A stretch of 64,000 bases of DNA from positions 114,472 through 178,471 of the forward strand of contig NZ_RBIR01000009.1 of the NCBI RefSeq assembly GCF_003634095.1, in the 5' to 3' direction. Shown piece after piece: positions 24,181 through 32,393 of the stretch; position 1 is the stretch's first letter, and the number at the start of each line of letters is the position of its first letter. Source of the stretch: Arthrobacter oryzae. GTDB taxonomy: Bacteria; Actinomycetota; Actinomycetes; Actinomycetales; Micrococcaceae. The notes below the pieces were generated by a model. It was not told the DNA's origin and did no database searches. It saw nothing but the letters and a program-made list of their open reading frames with translations. Position numbers and translations under genes: made by a program.

Positions 24181-25796
24181 CCACCATGTCCTGGGAAACC
24201 ATCGAAGAGGCACCCCGTCCCCAAGCGCCGGCAGAACCGGTGCTCCCGGACGAGGTGATCCGGACCGACATCGCCATCATCGGATCCGGTATGGGCGGCG
24301 GCACCATGGCCTACGCCCTGAAAGACTCCGGCGCCAAGATCCTCATCATCGAACGCGGCCACCGCCTGCCCGCGGAACCGCAGAACTCCGACCTGGACGA
24401 GGTCTATCTCAAGGGCCGCTACAAGAACGCCGATACCTGGTACAACGGGCGTACCGGAGCGCCCTTTAAACCGGGTGTCTACTACTGGGTGGGAGGAAAC
24501 ACCAAGGTCTACGGCGCCTGCCTGCCCCGCTTCCGGGCCAGCGATTTCGAAGAAACTCAACACCACGACGGGACTTCCCCGGCCTGGCCCTTCAGCTACG
24601 CCGACCTCGAACCGTACTACACCCGAGCCGAGCAGCTGTTCCAGGTCCGCGGACAGATCGGCGAGGACCCGACGGAGCCGGTTCACTCCGAGGCCTACCC
24701 TCACCCCGCGCTGGACCATGAACCGGACATCCAGGCCCTGGCCGACTCATTGCGGGGCCAAGGGCTGCATCCCTTCCGGATGGCCAACGGACTGGACGCG
24801 GACACGCCGGAAAAGCGCGCCCTCTGCGCCACCAGCGACGGCGCTCCCAACGAGGCCGGGCTGAAGTCCGACGCCGAAAAAATCGCCATCAACCCAGCGC
24901 TCGAGAGCAGCAACGCCACGCTGATGACGGACACCAAAGTCATCCGCCTCATCACGGGACCGGACGGAAGTACCATCGTCGCCGCACTGGCAGAACGCAA
25001 TGACCAGATCATCCGGATTGAAGCCGACAAGTTCATCCTCGCCGCCGGAGCCGTGAACTCGGCAGCGCTGCTGCTGCGATCGGCAACAAAAGAACATCCC
25101 CGTGGACTGGCCAATTCTTCGGGACTGGTCGGCAGAAACTACATGGTGCACAACAGCACCTTCTTCATCGGTATCAATCCGTTCAAGATCAACAGGACCC
25201 TGTGGCAAAAAACCCTGGGCCTGAACGACTGGTACGAAGCCGGACCCACCAACCCGTACCCGCTGGGGAACCTCCAGATGCTCGGGAAGCTGCGGGCCAG
25301 CATGCTCAAAATGGCCCGCAGCTGGGCGCCGACCCCGGTCCTCAAAGCAATGTCGGACCGCAGCATCGATATCTACCTCACCACAGAGGATCTGCCCCGC
25401 CGGAGCAACGGTGTCAGCATCGTCAACGACAAAATCCGCATCTGGTGGGAGCCGAACAACCTCGAGCCCCACAGGGAGCTGGTCCGCCGGGTCAAAAGGG
25501 CCGTACGTAAAGCCGGCTACCCCGTGGTTTTCACCGAACGCATGGGCATCGAAACCAACTCCCACCAGTGCGGCACCGCCGTGGCCGGGCACGACCCCCG
25601 CTCCAGCGTGCTCACCCCGGAGTGTCGCGCCCACGACCTGGACAATCTCTGGATCGCGGACGGCTCCTTCTTTCCCTCCTCCGCAGCGTTGAACCCGGCC
25701 CTGACCATCGCCGCCAACGCGCTCCGCGTCGCGGACGCTATCCTGGCCGCAGGCGACGCGACCGAACGGGCACGCCAGAGAGCCCCGGAGGCATGA
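24177..25796 (+). CDS. GMC-family FAD oxidoreductase (pyranose/glycoside oxidase-like)
   Basis: A 539-residue single-domain GMC enzyme without the subunit-3 domain. The FAD motif is IAIIGSGMGGGTMAYALKDSG (about residues 31-51), followed by ILIIERGHRLP. VYYWVGGNTKVYGACLPRFR is the second FAD-contact region, and the C-terminus has TNSHQCGTAVAGHD and SSAALNPALTIAANAL with the conserved active-site His/Asn. The layout is like actinobacterial pyranose 2-oxidase / glycoside 3-oxidase enzymes. No signal peptide. It overlaps the AroE-like gene by 4 bases, so both are likely on one transcript and act on related substrates. Confidence 0.87.
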   Translation: MTTMSWETIEEAPRPQAPAEPVLPDEVIRTDIAIIGSGMGGGTMAYALKDSGAKILIIERGHRLPAEPQNSDLDEVYLKGRYKNADTWYNGRTGAPFKPGVYYWVGGNTKVYGACLPRFRASDFEETQHHDGTSPAWPFSYADLEPYYTRAEQLFQVRGQIGEDPTEPVHSEAYPHPALDHEPDIQALADSLRGQGLHPFRMANGLDADTPEKRALCATSDGAPNEAGLKSDAEKIAINPALESSNATLMTDTKVIRLITGPDGSTIVAALAERNDQIIRIEADKFILAAGAVNSAALLLRSATKEHPRGLANSSGLVGRNYMVHNSTFFIGINPFKINRTLWQKTLGLNDWYEAGPTNPYPLGNLQMLGKLRASMLKMARSWAPTPVLKAMSDRSIDIYLTTEDLPRRSNGVSIVNDKIRIWWEPNNLEPHRELVRRVKRAVRKAGYPVVFTERMGIETNSHQCGTAVAGHDPRSSVLTPECRAHDLDNLWIADGSFFPSSAALNPALTIAANALRVADAILAAGDATERARQRAPEA

Positions 25797-25885
25797 TTTG
25801 CCCGGGATTCGGGATGAGGATTGGTAAAGTCGAGGAGCGGGGAGCGCCGCTTCTCCGCCTATCGACCCACCGGCAGGATTCCAGC

Positions 25886-26908
25886 ATGGCCCCGCGCATC
25901 ACCCTCGAAGACGTGAGCAAGGCTGCCGGCGTCTCACGTTCAACCGCTTCACTCGTTGTTCGCGGCGACTCCCGGATCCCGGAGTCCACCGCCGTCAAGG
26001 TACGCGAAGCCATGAACACGCTTGGGTATGTCTACAACCGGCAGGCCGCCAACCTGCGGCAAAGCCGGTCAATGACCATCGGACTCATCGTTACCGAGAT
26101 CATCAACCCATACTTCGCCGAGCTGGCTATGGCCGTCGACCAAATCACGCACGACGCCGGGTACACCATCTTTATTGGCTACAGCCGGGACAATGCCGAG
26201 CGACAGCACGAGATCATCGCCTCCATGATCGAGCGTCAGGTCGACGGGCTCCTCCTGCTCCCGGCCCCCGACACCGATCCGGAAAAGCTCGCCAAACAGG
26301 TCAACGCTGCCAACGTCCCGGTCGTGCTACTGGCCCGCCATTTCCCTAGTTTCGACTATGTGGGTAGTGAAAACGTCAAGGGTGCAAGGATGTTGGGGAA
26401 ACACCTTGCCGCTCTGGGCTGCAAGAGCGTGGCGTTCCTCGGTGGCCGCGCCGCGTCATCCCTCTCGGAACGGGAGGAGGGCCTCCGCACGTCGCTCGAG
26501 CCCCACGGATGTGAGGTATGGAGCACGGACGAGCTCCGAAGCGCCATCACTCCGGAAGGAGGCACCGCTGCTGTGGGCCGGCTCCTCGACCAAGGCCGCC
26601 TGCCGGACGCGCTCATCGCCTACAACGACGCCGTGGCGCAAGGAATCTACGACGAACTGCGCCGCCGCGGACTCGAACCCGGCCGCGACATCGCCGTCGC
26701 CTCCTTCGATGACACGCGCATTGCGGCCAGCCAGATCCCGCCGCTCACGTCCGTGGCAGGATTCCCCCAGCAGATCGGCGCCAAGGGCACCGAATTGCTG
26801 ATGAACCGCCTGGCCGACGGAAACGCCGACATACAAAACCAACTGGCCCTCATCGAGCCTCAGCTGAAGATCCGATCCTCCACCGCCACCTGGCGCCCCC
26901 GGACCTGA
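25886..26908 (+). CDS. Second LacI-family repressor
   Basis: A 340-residue paralogue of the LacI at 13517, of equal length. The HTH (ITLEDVSKAAGVSRSTASLV) is nearly the same, and both end in a WRPRT tail. The recognition helices are alike, so the two may bind overlapping operators, whereas the effector domains differ more (FPSFDYVGSENV against FSEELDYVGPDNI). The ATG at 25886 follows an AGGA; a longer start at 25814 is possible but lacks a site. It lies 89 bp after the GMC gene, probably at the end of the catabolic run. Confidence 0.9.
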   Translation: MAPRITLEDVSKAAGVSRSTASLVVRGDSRIPESTAVKVREAMNTLGYVYNRQAANLRQSRSMTIGLIVTEIINPYFAELAMAVDQITHDAGYTIFIGYSRDNAERQHEIIASMIERQVDGLLLLPAPDTDPEKLAKQVNAANVPVVLLARHFPSFDYVGSENVKGARMLGKHLAALGCKSVAFLGGRAASSLSEREEGLRTSLEPHGCEVWSTDELRSAITPEGGTAAVGRLLDQGRLPDALIAYNDAVAQGIYDELRRRGLEPGRDIAVASFDDTRIAASQIPPLTSVAGFPQQIGAKGTELLMNRLADGNADIQNQLALIEPQLKIRSSTATWRPRT

Positions 26909-26974
26909 TCACACCATGCGTGGCGCTGCGGCCTTGAGGCCCGGCGCCCAGCCGGTCCAGCAGACAGGAAACTC

Positions 26975-27520
26975 ATGCTCCACGAAAAGAACCTCGCCCC
27001 CGAGACAGAATTCGACCCGGACTCGCAGGACGAGCAGCCTGTAGCCGCGCTGCAATCCCTCATTCAACGCCTCGAAAACGAAGTCGACGCCCTGCACCTG
27101 AACAGCTTCAGCCAAGCGGACGCTCTCGCACTGGGCCTCCTGCTCGTTGACCTTGCCACACAGAGGAACCTCCCGATCGCCATCGACATCCGCCGAAACA
27201 GTCACATCCTCTTTCACGTCTCTCTGCCGGGAGCGACTCCCGACAACGACATCTGGGTCCAGAGAAAGAGCAGTACAACGGAGCGGTACGCCGAAGCGTC
27301 ACTCCTTGTGGGCCTTAAGGGCCGGCTCGGCGGTGGACGCCTCGAAGACAACGGATGGTTCGACCAGACACGCTTCGCCTCCCACGGCGGAGCCTTCCCG
27401 ATATATGTGAACGACACAGGGCATGTCGCCACGGCAACCGTGTCCGGACTGCCACAAAAAGCCGACCACGACCTGGTCGTGGAGGTATTGACCTTGTTCC
27501 GCGACCGCAACAAGGTCTGA
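26975..27520 (+). CDS. HbpS/UPF0303-family protein
   Basis: A 181-residue protein of the GlcG/HbpS-like UPF0303 family. Diagnostic stretches are LHLNSFSQADALALGLLLVD, PIAIDIRRNSHILFHVSLPG, the NDIWVQRKSS motif and HGGAFPIYVNDTGHVATATV. The family is annotated as heme-binding/degrading or of unknown function and often sits in sugar and cyclitol catabolic operons. The precise role here is unknown. It begins with ATG 26975 after ACAGGAAACTC, 66 bp behind the second lacI, and is followed by a terminator hairpin. Confidence 0.85.
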   Translation: MLHEKNLAPETEFDPDSQDEQPVAALQSLIQRLENEVDALHLNSFSQADALALGLLLVDLATQRNLPIAIDIRRNSHILFHVSLPGATPDNDIWVQRKSSTTERYAEASLLVGLKGRLGGGRLEDNGWFDQTRFASHGGAFPIYVNDTGHVATATVSGLPQKADHDLVVEVLTLFRDRNKV

Positions 27521-27556
27521 GAAGGCACCTGACCAGGCGTTCAGGCGTTCGGCGGC

Positions 27557-27573
27557 CTGAGCCCCCGGCTCAG
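27557..27573 (+). terminator. Terminator at the end of the uronate/glycoside locus
   Basis: CTGAGCC and GGCTCAG flank a CCC loop, followed by TTATTTG, 36 bp after the UPF0303 stop. A compact intrinsic-terminator shape. Confidence 0.65.
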
Positions 27574-27826
27574 TTATTTGCGTCGGCTTCGATCCCTTCC
27601 GGCGCTCCCACGACATGTCCTTCGTTTGGAAGCGCCCGCCGTTCGGCTTGCGGACGTTTGTCGTAGGTGTATCCAGCGGCGGCCCGGTGAGGTGGAGTGT
27701 CCCAGGCTGCACCGGAATGAGAAAAGCCACCCACGAGCAACGGGCATCCCGTTTCTGCCGGACAAAGCGGGCACCGACCTCTCCCCTGGGCTCCCAGTGA
27801 CAAGGGAATCCGAAGAAAATCTTCAA
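27574..27826. other. Non-coding interval left of repeat copy B
   Basis: About 250 bp without a supported gene. Short minus-strand frames here have no ribosome binding site or family signature. Confidence 0.4.
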
Positions 27827-28298
27827 GAATCTCCACAGGTCATGTCATCACCACAACTCTGGGAGATGAATAGGTACAAGGCCAACCACGCCCGACACAA
27901 ACAGCAAGAAAAGGAGGCCCGAATGACCCCAACTCACAGCAGGTCATGCACTTCCACGCGCTCCCGGCCATGAAGGAGTACCCAGCAACTCCGCTGTCCA
28001 AGTCCAGGGAAGGAGTCGCCAGACCAGCCGCCACCAACAAAAATGGGCCCCCGCAGGGGCCCATGAAGGAGACTTGTACACACTCAGCGGGCCACAAGCC
28101 CCTGAACAGGGAAAACACGTGCCCGAGGTGGGACTCGAACTGAATTCCCTCCCCCGCAAACACTGGGCTCCTGCGGAACATGCGGAATCCGGGCCGATCC
28201 GGCACCTGTACGGCCCGATCCGACGCCCAAAGTGTGTACTTTGTACACACCCCCGGATTGGCCAGTTCGAAGCCTTGCGGACCCACTCCCCATGCGGC
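27827..28298. repeat. Dispersed repeat, copy B
   Basis: Starts with a block shared with copy C (CAGGTCATGTCA ... ATGAATAGGTACAAG). It continues with the A/B/D block around GCTCCCGGCCATGAAGGAGT, the GGGCCC hairpin (about 28045-28064), a GTACACAC site (28076-28083), the tRNA-3'-end-like block (28119-28142), and the perfect GTGTGTAC/GTACACAC inverted repeat (28232-28250). The right tail is shared with copy D (GCCAGTTC ... TTGCGG ... CACTCCCC). It is the only copy that carries both of the alternative left modules. The 28299-28558 interval beyond it holds nothing recognisable. Confidence 0.8.
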
Positions 28299-28558
28299 GA
28301 TTACGAATCACGCCGATCCGGCTCAGCGTCTGGACCATCGGCGCTCTGTCTCAAGAAACTGTTGTTTTCCGAGGCATCCAAGTGGGCGGACTTCGTGGGA
28401 AATCTAGGTTGCTGGTAGCGCCGCCCCCTCGCAGTCCATTTCACCGCACAGGTCTTGGATCCGGCTTACGCGCACCCTAAGTGAAACTCTGATTGATGGC
28501 GGAGAAAATTGCCTACCAGCTGATACCCGGGGATGTAGAGTCGCCGCGTGGAAGGAGC

Positions 28559-29461
28559 ATGAAAATCACAGGACCTCTTGATGACATCGACATACCGGAG
28601 TACCTGCACGCCTTGGGGATACCGGGCTTGGCGGATATACATGTCCATTTCCTCCCGGAGCCGATGATGCGCAAGGTCTGGGAATACTTCGACAGCGCAG
28701 AAGAAAATTATGGGCGGCCGTGGCCGATCCAATACCGCACTGATGAGCAATCCCGGGTGGCAGTTCTGCGCGAGTTCGGGCTGAAAGCGATTCCGGCGTT
28801 GTCTTATGCGCATAAACCTGGCATGGCCCGGTGGCTTAATGACTGGAGCCTGGACTTCGCGCGGCGCGTTCCGGACGCTTTGCACTGTGCCACCTTCTAC
28901 CCCGAGCCTGGGGTGGGCCAGTATGTACGCGAGGCCTTGGCCAGTGGCGCCCGACTGTTCAAGGTCCACGTCAAAGTCGGCGGCTTTGCTCCCGAGAGTC
29001 CGCTCCTTGACGAGGCCTGGGAAGCACTTGAGGCCTCGGCCGTCCCAGTCGTGATCCACGCCGGGTCGGCTCCATTGGCCGGGACCTTCACGGGACCCGA
29101 ACACGTTCGCCGTCTGTTGGCCAAGTTTCCTGGGCTGTTGCTGGTCATCGCGCATATGGGTATGCCGGAGTACGACGCCTTCGCGGATCTCGCCCTGGAC
29201 TACCCCCGGGTCTTTCTCGACACCACGATGGTGGGCACGGATTTCACCAACGGATTCGCCCCCATGCCCGAGAGCTATCAGGACCGTCTTTCCGGGCTGC
29301 AGGACCGCATCATCCTCGGTTCCGATTTCCCGAACATCCCGTACCCCTACGCCCACCAACTCGAGGCCCTGGACCGGCTGGGTCTCGGCGACGACTGGCT
29401 GCGCGCCGTTCTCTGGGAAAACGGCGCCCGCCTCCTTGACCTGTCGGCGGTCCGCACCTGA
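28559..29461 (+). CDS. Amidohydrolase-family metal-dependent hydrolase
   Basis: About 300 residues of the Amidohydrolase_2 TIM-barrel family. The metal-binding HxH is GLADIHVHFLPEP near the N-terminus. VVIHAGSAPL and LVIAHMGMPEYDAF provide the later metal and catalytic histidines, and ILGSDFPNIPY carries the conserved aspartate. These enzymes hydrolyse lactones or decarboxylate aromatic or keto acids. The start is uncertain: ATG 28559 sits only 1 base from AGGAG, and ATG 28496 would add 21 residues that do not look like the family. It is followed closely by an alpha/beta hydrolase, suggesting a two-step lactone or ester pathway. Confidence 0.8.
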   Translation: MKITGPLDDIDIPEYLHALGIPGLADIHVHFLPEPMMRKVWEYFDSAEENYGRPWPIQYRTDEQSRVAVLREFGLKAIPALSYAHKPGMARWLNDWSLDFARRVPDALHCATFYPEPGVGQYVREALASGARLFKVHVKVGGFAPESPLLDEAWEALEASAVPVVIHAGSAPLAGTFTGPEHVRRLLAKFPGLLLVIAHMGMPEYDAFADLALDYPRVFLDTTMVGTDFTNGFAPMPESYQDRLSGLQDRIILGSDFPNIPYPYAHQLEALDRLGLGDDWLRAVLWENGARLLDLSAVRT

Positions 29462-29503
29462 TCCGCGTAGAGACCGTGCATCCTTCGCGTGATCTGTGCT
29501 CAG

Positions 29504-30346
29504 ATGGAACCGATCATGATCCACGTTGAAGAGGGAGTTAGAGGGTTGCCCGCAGAATTGTTCTGTCAGGCCAGGGACGGCTTTGACCTGGCAGCCCAGG
29601 TCGGCGGTGCTGCCGGTTCGCCTGCCCTTTTGCTGCTGCAGGGACAGGCGAATTCCCACGCCTGGTGGAATGGCGTTCGAAGCGCCTTTGAGTCTGAGTT
29701 CCAGACCATCACGATGGATTACCGCGGAACAGGTTCGAGCCGCGGACCCGTCGCTCCGTGGACCACGGAGAGTTTCGCGGCCGATGCTGTGGAAATTCTT
29801 GACAGCGCCGGCATCTCCACTGCGTACGTTTATGGAACCTCAATGGGCGGGCGGGTCGCCCAAATGATCGCGGCACATTACCCCGACAGGGTGAAAGCGC
29901 TGGTCCTGGCGTGTACGACCCCCGGTGGGCCGAACGCTGTTGACCGCTCCCGGGAGATCAGCGCGGAACTTGCCCGGGCCTCTGCGGCAGACCGGCTCTA
30001 TGTTCTGCATGACCTGTTCTACACCCCGGCCTGGCCCCATCCACCCGAGGACAGTTCCCTGCTCGGTGATGCTTCGATGACTCCGCAGGAGCTGGCAGCG
30101 CACCGCAAAGCAAGCAGGCACCACGACGCCTGGGACCTCCTACCCTCGATCACTGCCCCAACGCTGGTCCTGCACGGGGAAGATGACCTGATGACGCCGG
30201 CAGATAATGCCCGCCTTCTTGCCGACCGGATTCCCGGCGCGGGCCTGCAGATCTATCCCGGAAGCAGGCACGGATTCTTCGAGGAGTTCGCACAGCAGGT
30301 CACCCCGGCCGTGCTCGACTTTTTTGCGCGAACACCCGCCAACTGA
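29504..30346 (+). CDS. Alpha/beta-fold hydrolase
   Basis: A 280-residue hydrolase. The nucleophile elbow is YVYGTSMGGRVAQ (Ser near residue 113). ALLLLQGQANSHAWW gives the oxyanion strand, LVLHGEDDLMTP the acid Asp and YPGSRHGFFEEF the catalytic His. The proportions match enol-lactone hydrolases and esterases (PcaD-like). ATG 29504 is assumed; ATG 29516 also fits. It is 42 bp downstream of the amidohydrolase gene and convergent with the GntR gene. Confidence 0.87.
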   Translation: MEPIMIHVEEGVRGLPAELFCQARDGFDLAAQVGGAAGSPALLLLQGQANSHAWWNGVRSAFESEFQTITMDYRGTGSSRGPVAPWTTESFAADAVEILDSAGISTAYVYGTSMGGRVAQMIAAHYPDRVKALVLACTTPGGPNAVDRSREISAELARASAADRLYVLHDLFYTPAWPHPPEDSSLLGDASMTPQELAAHRKASRHHDAWDLLPSITAPTLVLHGEDDLMTPADNARLLADRIPGAGLQIYPGSRHGFFEEFAQQVTPAVLDFFARTPAN

Positions 30347-30403
30347 TCTCATACGATCCCGCGGGCCAGCCGGCCCCAGTCCCGCGAATGCTCCGGTGCC
30401 GGG

Positions 30404-31072
30404 TTAGCGGGATGAGCGGGGAGAAATCTGTTGAGTGCCGTGGTCCAGGTGCCGGCGGACGGCGCCCTCCCCGTCGGCCTGGATCTGCCGCAGGTAGTCC
30501 CGGTGGTCGTTGGCTACTTCTTCGGCCGAATAGTTCGGGCGCAGGTTGACCAGCAGCAGCAGCATTTCTGAATCAAGGCGTGCATACGCTTCCTGGAGCC
30601 TGGGGCTGTTGGCGGCGGCCACAATGGCCCGGTGGACACCGGCGTGGGCGGCCGCCACGACGGGCCAGTTCCTTGCATGCTCGCGGGCGGTTGACTCCAG
30701 TTCCGCCATGGCGGCACGAACGGGGGCAGTGACCTCGTCCGGCCACGACTGGCCGTAACGCGCGCAGGCCAACCGGACCGCTTCTGCTTCCAGCGCGCAG
30801 CGCAGCTCCTGAAGTCCGCGGACGTCCTCCGCGGTAAATGATGTCACCCGGATGCCACGGTACGGCTCCTGGATCACCAGTCGTTCGGCGCTCAGCAGAG
30901 CCAGTGCGGTGCGGACAGTGTGCCGGGACAGGCCCTCGTCCGAGGCAATGGCCTGCTCACGCAGCGGGGTCCCCGCAGCGAGCTCACCGCTGAGAATACG
31001 GTCCCGCAGATCATCAGCCAGTCGAGCGGCTTCAGTGGGACCGGGGGGAGCTTCACGACGCCTAGGAGACAC
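30404..31072 (-). CDS. GntR-family regulator (FadR/FCD subfamily)
   Basis: A 222-residue regulator. The winged HTH is LADDLRDRILSGELAAGTPL ... LSRHTVRTALALL, followed by an all-helical FCD domain with LRCALEAEAVRLACARYG and the metal/ligand histidines in AAAHAGVHRAIVAAA. Such proteins usually respond to organic or amino acids. It is divergent from the aminotransferase operon with a 208-bp gap holding an inverted repeat, so that operon is its likely target; the convergent hydrolase genes are less likely. Confidence 0.9.
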   Translation of the reverse strand: MSPRRREAPPGPTEAARLADDLRDRILSGELAAGTPLREQAIASDEGLSRHTVRTALALLSAERLVIQEPYRGIRVTSFTAEDVRGLQELRCALEAEAVRLACARYGQSWPDEVTAPVRAAMAELESTAREHARNWPVVAAAHAGVHRAIVAAANSPRLQEAYARLDSEMLLLLVNLRPNYSAEEVANDHRDYLRQIQADGEGAVRRHLDHGTQQISPRSSR

Positions 31073-31171
31073 CCGTCAACCCTACGACAGGAACAGGCGT
31101 CACCATTGGGCACGCGCCTGGCGCCGGACTGGCACAGGCGTCTTCCGGAGGGGTCGCCAGCGGTTTATCCA

Positions 31172-31200
31172 TAAGGTACATTGTTACACATTGTTCCTTA
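31172..31200. promoter_or_regulatory. Inverted repeat between GntR and the aminotransferase gene
   Basis: TAAGGTACA (31172-31180) and TGTTCCTTA (31192-31200) are complementary at 8 of 9 positions around an 11-bp AT-rich centre containing a directly repeated ACATTGTT. Position and symmetry suggest the operator of the divergent GntR regulator. Confidence 0.5.
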
Positions 31201-31280
31201 AGGCTGCGTCGGCCCCACCTTTCCCGCCGGGATCGTGTGTTGTTTTGCGCCGCCCCTGATCCAGATTGGAGGCACGGCCA

Positions 31281-32393
31281 ATGCCTGCCGCAGCTCCCGT
31301 GAAGTCGTTCCAGCCACGTATCGAACTCAACCCTGCACCGGTCGGCGTAGATCGAAGGGCGGAAATCCTGAAGGAACCCGGCTTTGGCCGATACTTCACA
31401 GACCACATGGTCCTGATCGACTGGGATCCCGAGAACGGCTGGCACGATGAGCGCGTCGTCCCTTACGGGCCCTTGTCGCTGGACCCGGCCACAGCTGCTC
31501 TTCACTACGCCCAGGAAATCTTTGAGGGATTGAAGGCCTACCGTCACGAAGACGGCTCCATTAAAGTGTTTCGGCCTGAGCAGAACGCGGCACGGTTCCA
31601 GCGATCTGCGGCCCGTCTGATGCTTCCGGAACTGCCGATCCAGTGGTTCCTGGGCTCCCTTGATGCACTGCTCAATGTTGATGAAGCCTGGGTGCCCGCC
31701 GGCGGCGAAAAAGCCCTCTACCTGCGCCCCTTCATGTTCGCTTCCGAGTCTTTCCTGGGCGTCAGAGCAGCCAGGAAAGTCACTTATGCCGTCATCGCCT
31801 CCCCTGTAGGCGGCTACTTCGAAGGCGGCACTAAGCCGCTCGCTGTCTGGGTGGCCGAAGAATACTCACGCGCAGCTCCAGGCGGAACCGGAGCAGCCAA
31901 ATGCGGCGGCAACTACGCAGGGGCCCTGCTGCCGCTATCTGAAGCAGCCAAGCACGGGTGCGAGCAAGTCGTGTTCCTGGACGCCAAGGAACGGCGCCTG
32001 GTCGAGGAACTTGGCGGCATGAATCTCTACTTCGTGTTCGACGACGGACAGATCGTGACGCCGGCTTCGGACTCAATCCTTGACGGGATCATCAAAAATT
32101 CGCTGCACGAAGTTGCCGCGGATCTCGGCTACACCGTCACCGAACGGCCCTTCGGGATCGACGAATGGACCCAGGGCGTTGCTTCGGGCCGGATCACAGA
32201 AGTATTCGCGTGCGGGACCGCAGCTGTCATCACCCCGGTGGGCCGGCTGGTATGGAGGGAGGGGGAAGTCAACAGCGCACCGACCGGTGAAGCGGGACCA
32301 GTCACCCCCACGCTCCGCCGCGCCCTGGTAGACCTGCAGTACGGGCGGGCAGAAGACCCCCGCGGCTGGATGCGCCGGATCAACCACAGCTGA
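31281..32393 (+). CDS. ilvE: Branched-chain amino acid aminotransferase (fold-type IV PLP enzyme)
   Basis: A 370-residue aminotransferase matching the long actinobacterial IlvE form. Features include HYAQEIFEGLKAYR, RPFMFASESFLGV, the PLP lysine in GAAKCGGNYAGALLPL, ELGGMNLYFVF and FACGTAAVITPVG. It transfers the amino group between glutamate and a 2-keto acid. It heads a compact run with a transporter, a methyltransferase-like protein and an RraA-like aldolase and lies behind a GntR operator, so it is more likely a secondary, pathway-specific copy than the housekeeping enzyme. ATG 31281 follows TTGGAGGCACGG. Confidence 0.9.
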   Translation: MPAAAPVKSFQPRIELNPAPVGVDRRAEILKEPGFGRYFTDHMVLIDWDPENGWHDERVVPYGPLSLDPATAALHYAQEIFEGLKAYRHEDGSIKVFRPEQNAARFQRSAARLMLPELPIQWFLGSLDALLNVDEAWVPAGGEKALYLRPFMFASESFLGVRAARKVTYAVIASPVGGYFEGGTKPLAVWVAEEYSRAAPGGTGAAKCGGNYAGALLPLSEAAKHGCEQVVFLDAKERRLVEELGGMNLYFVFDDGQIVTPASDSILDGIIKNSLHEVAADLGYTVTERPFGIDEWTQGVASGRITEVFACGTAAVITPVGRLVWREGEVNSAPTGEAGPVTPTLRRALVDLQYGRAEDPRGWMRRINHS

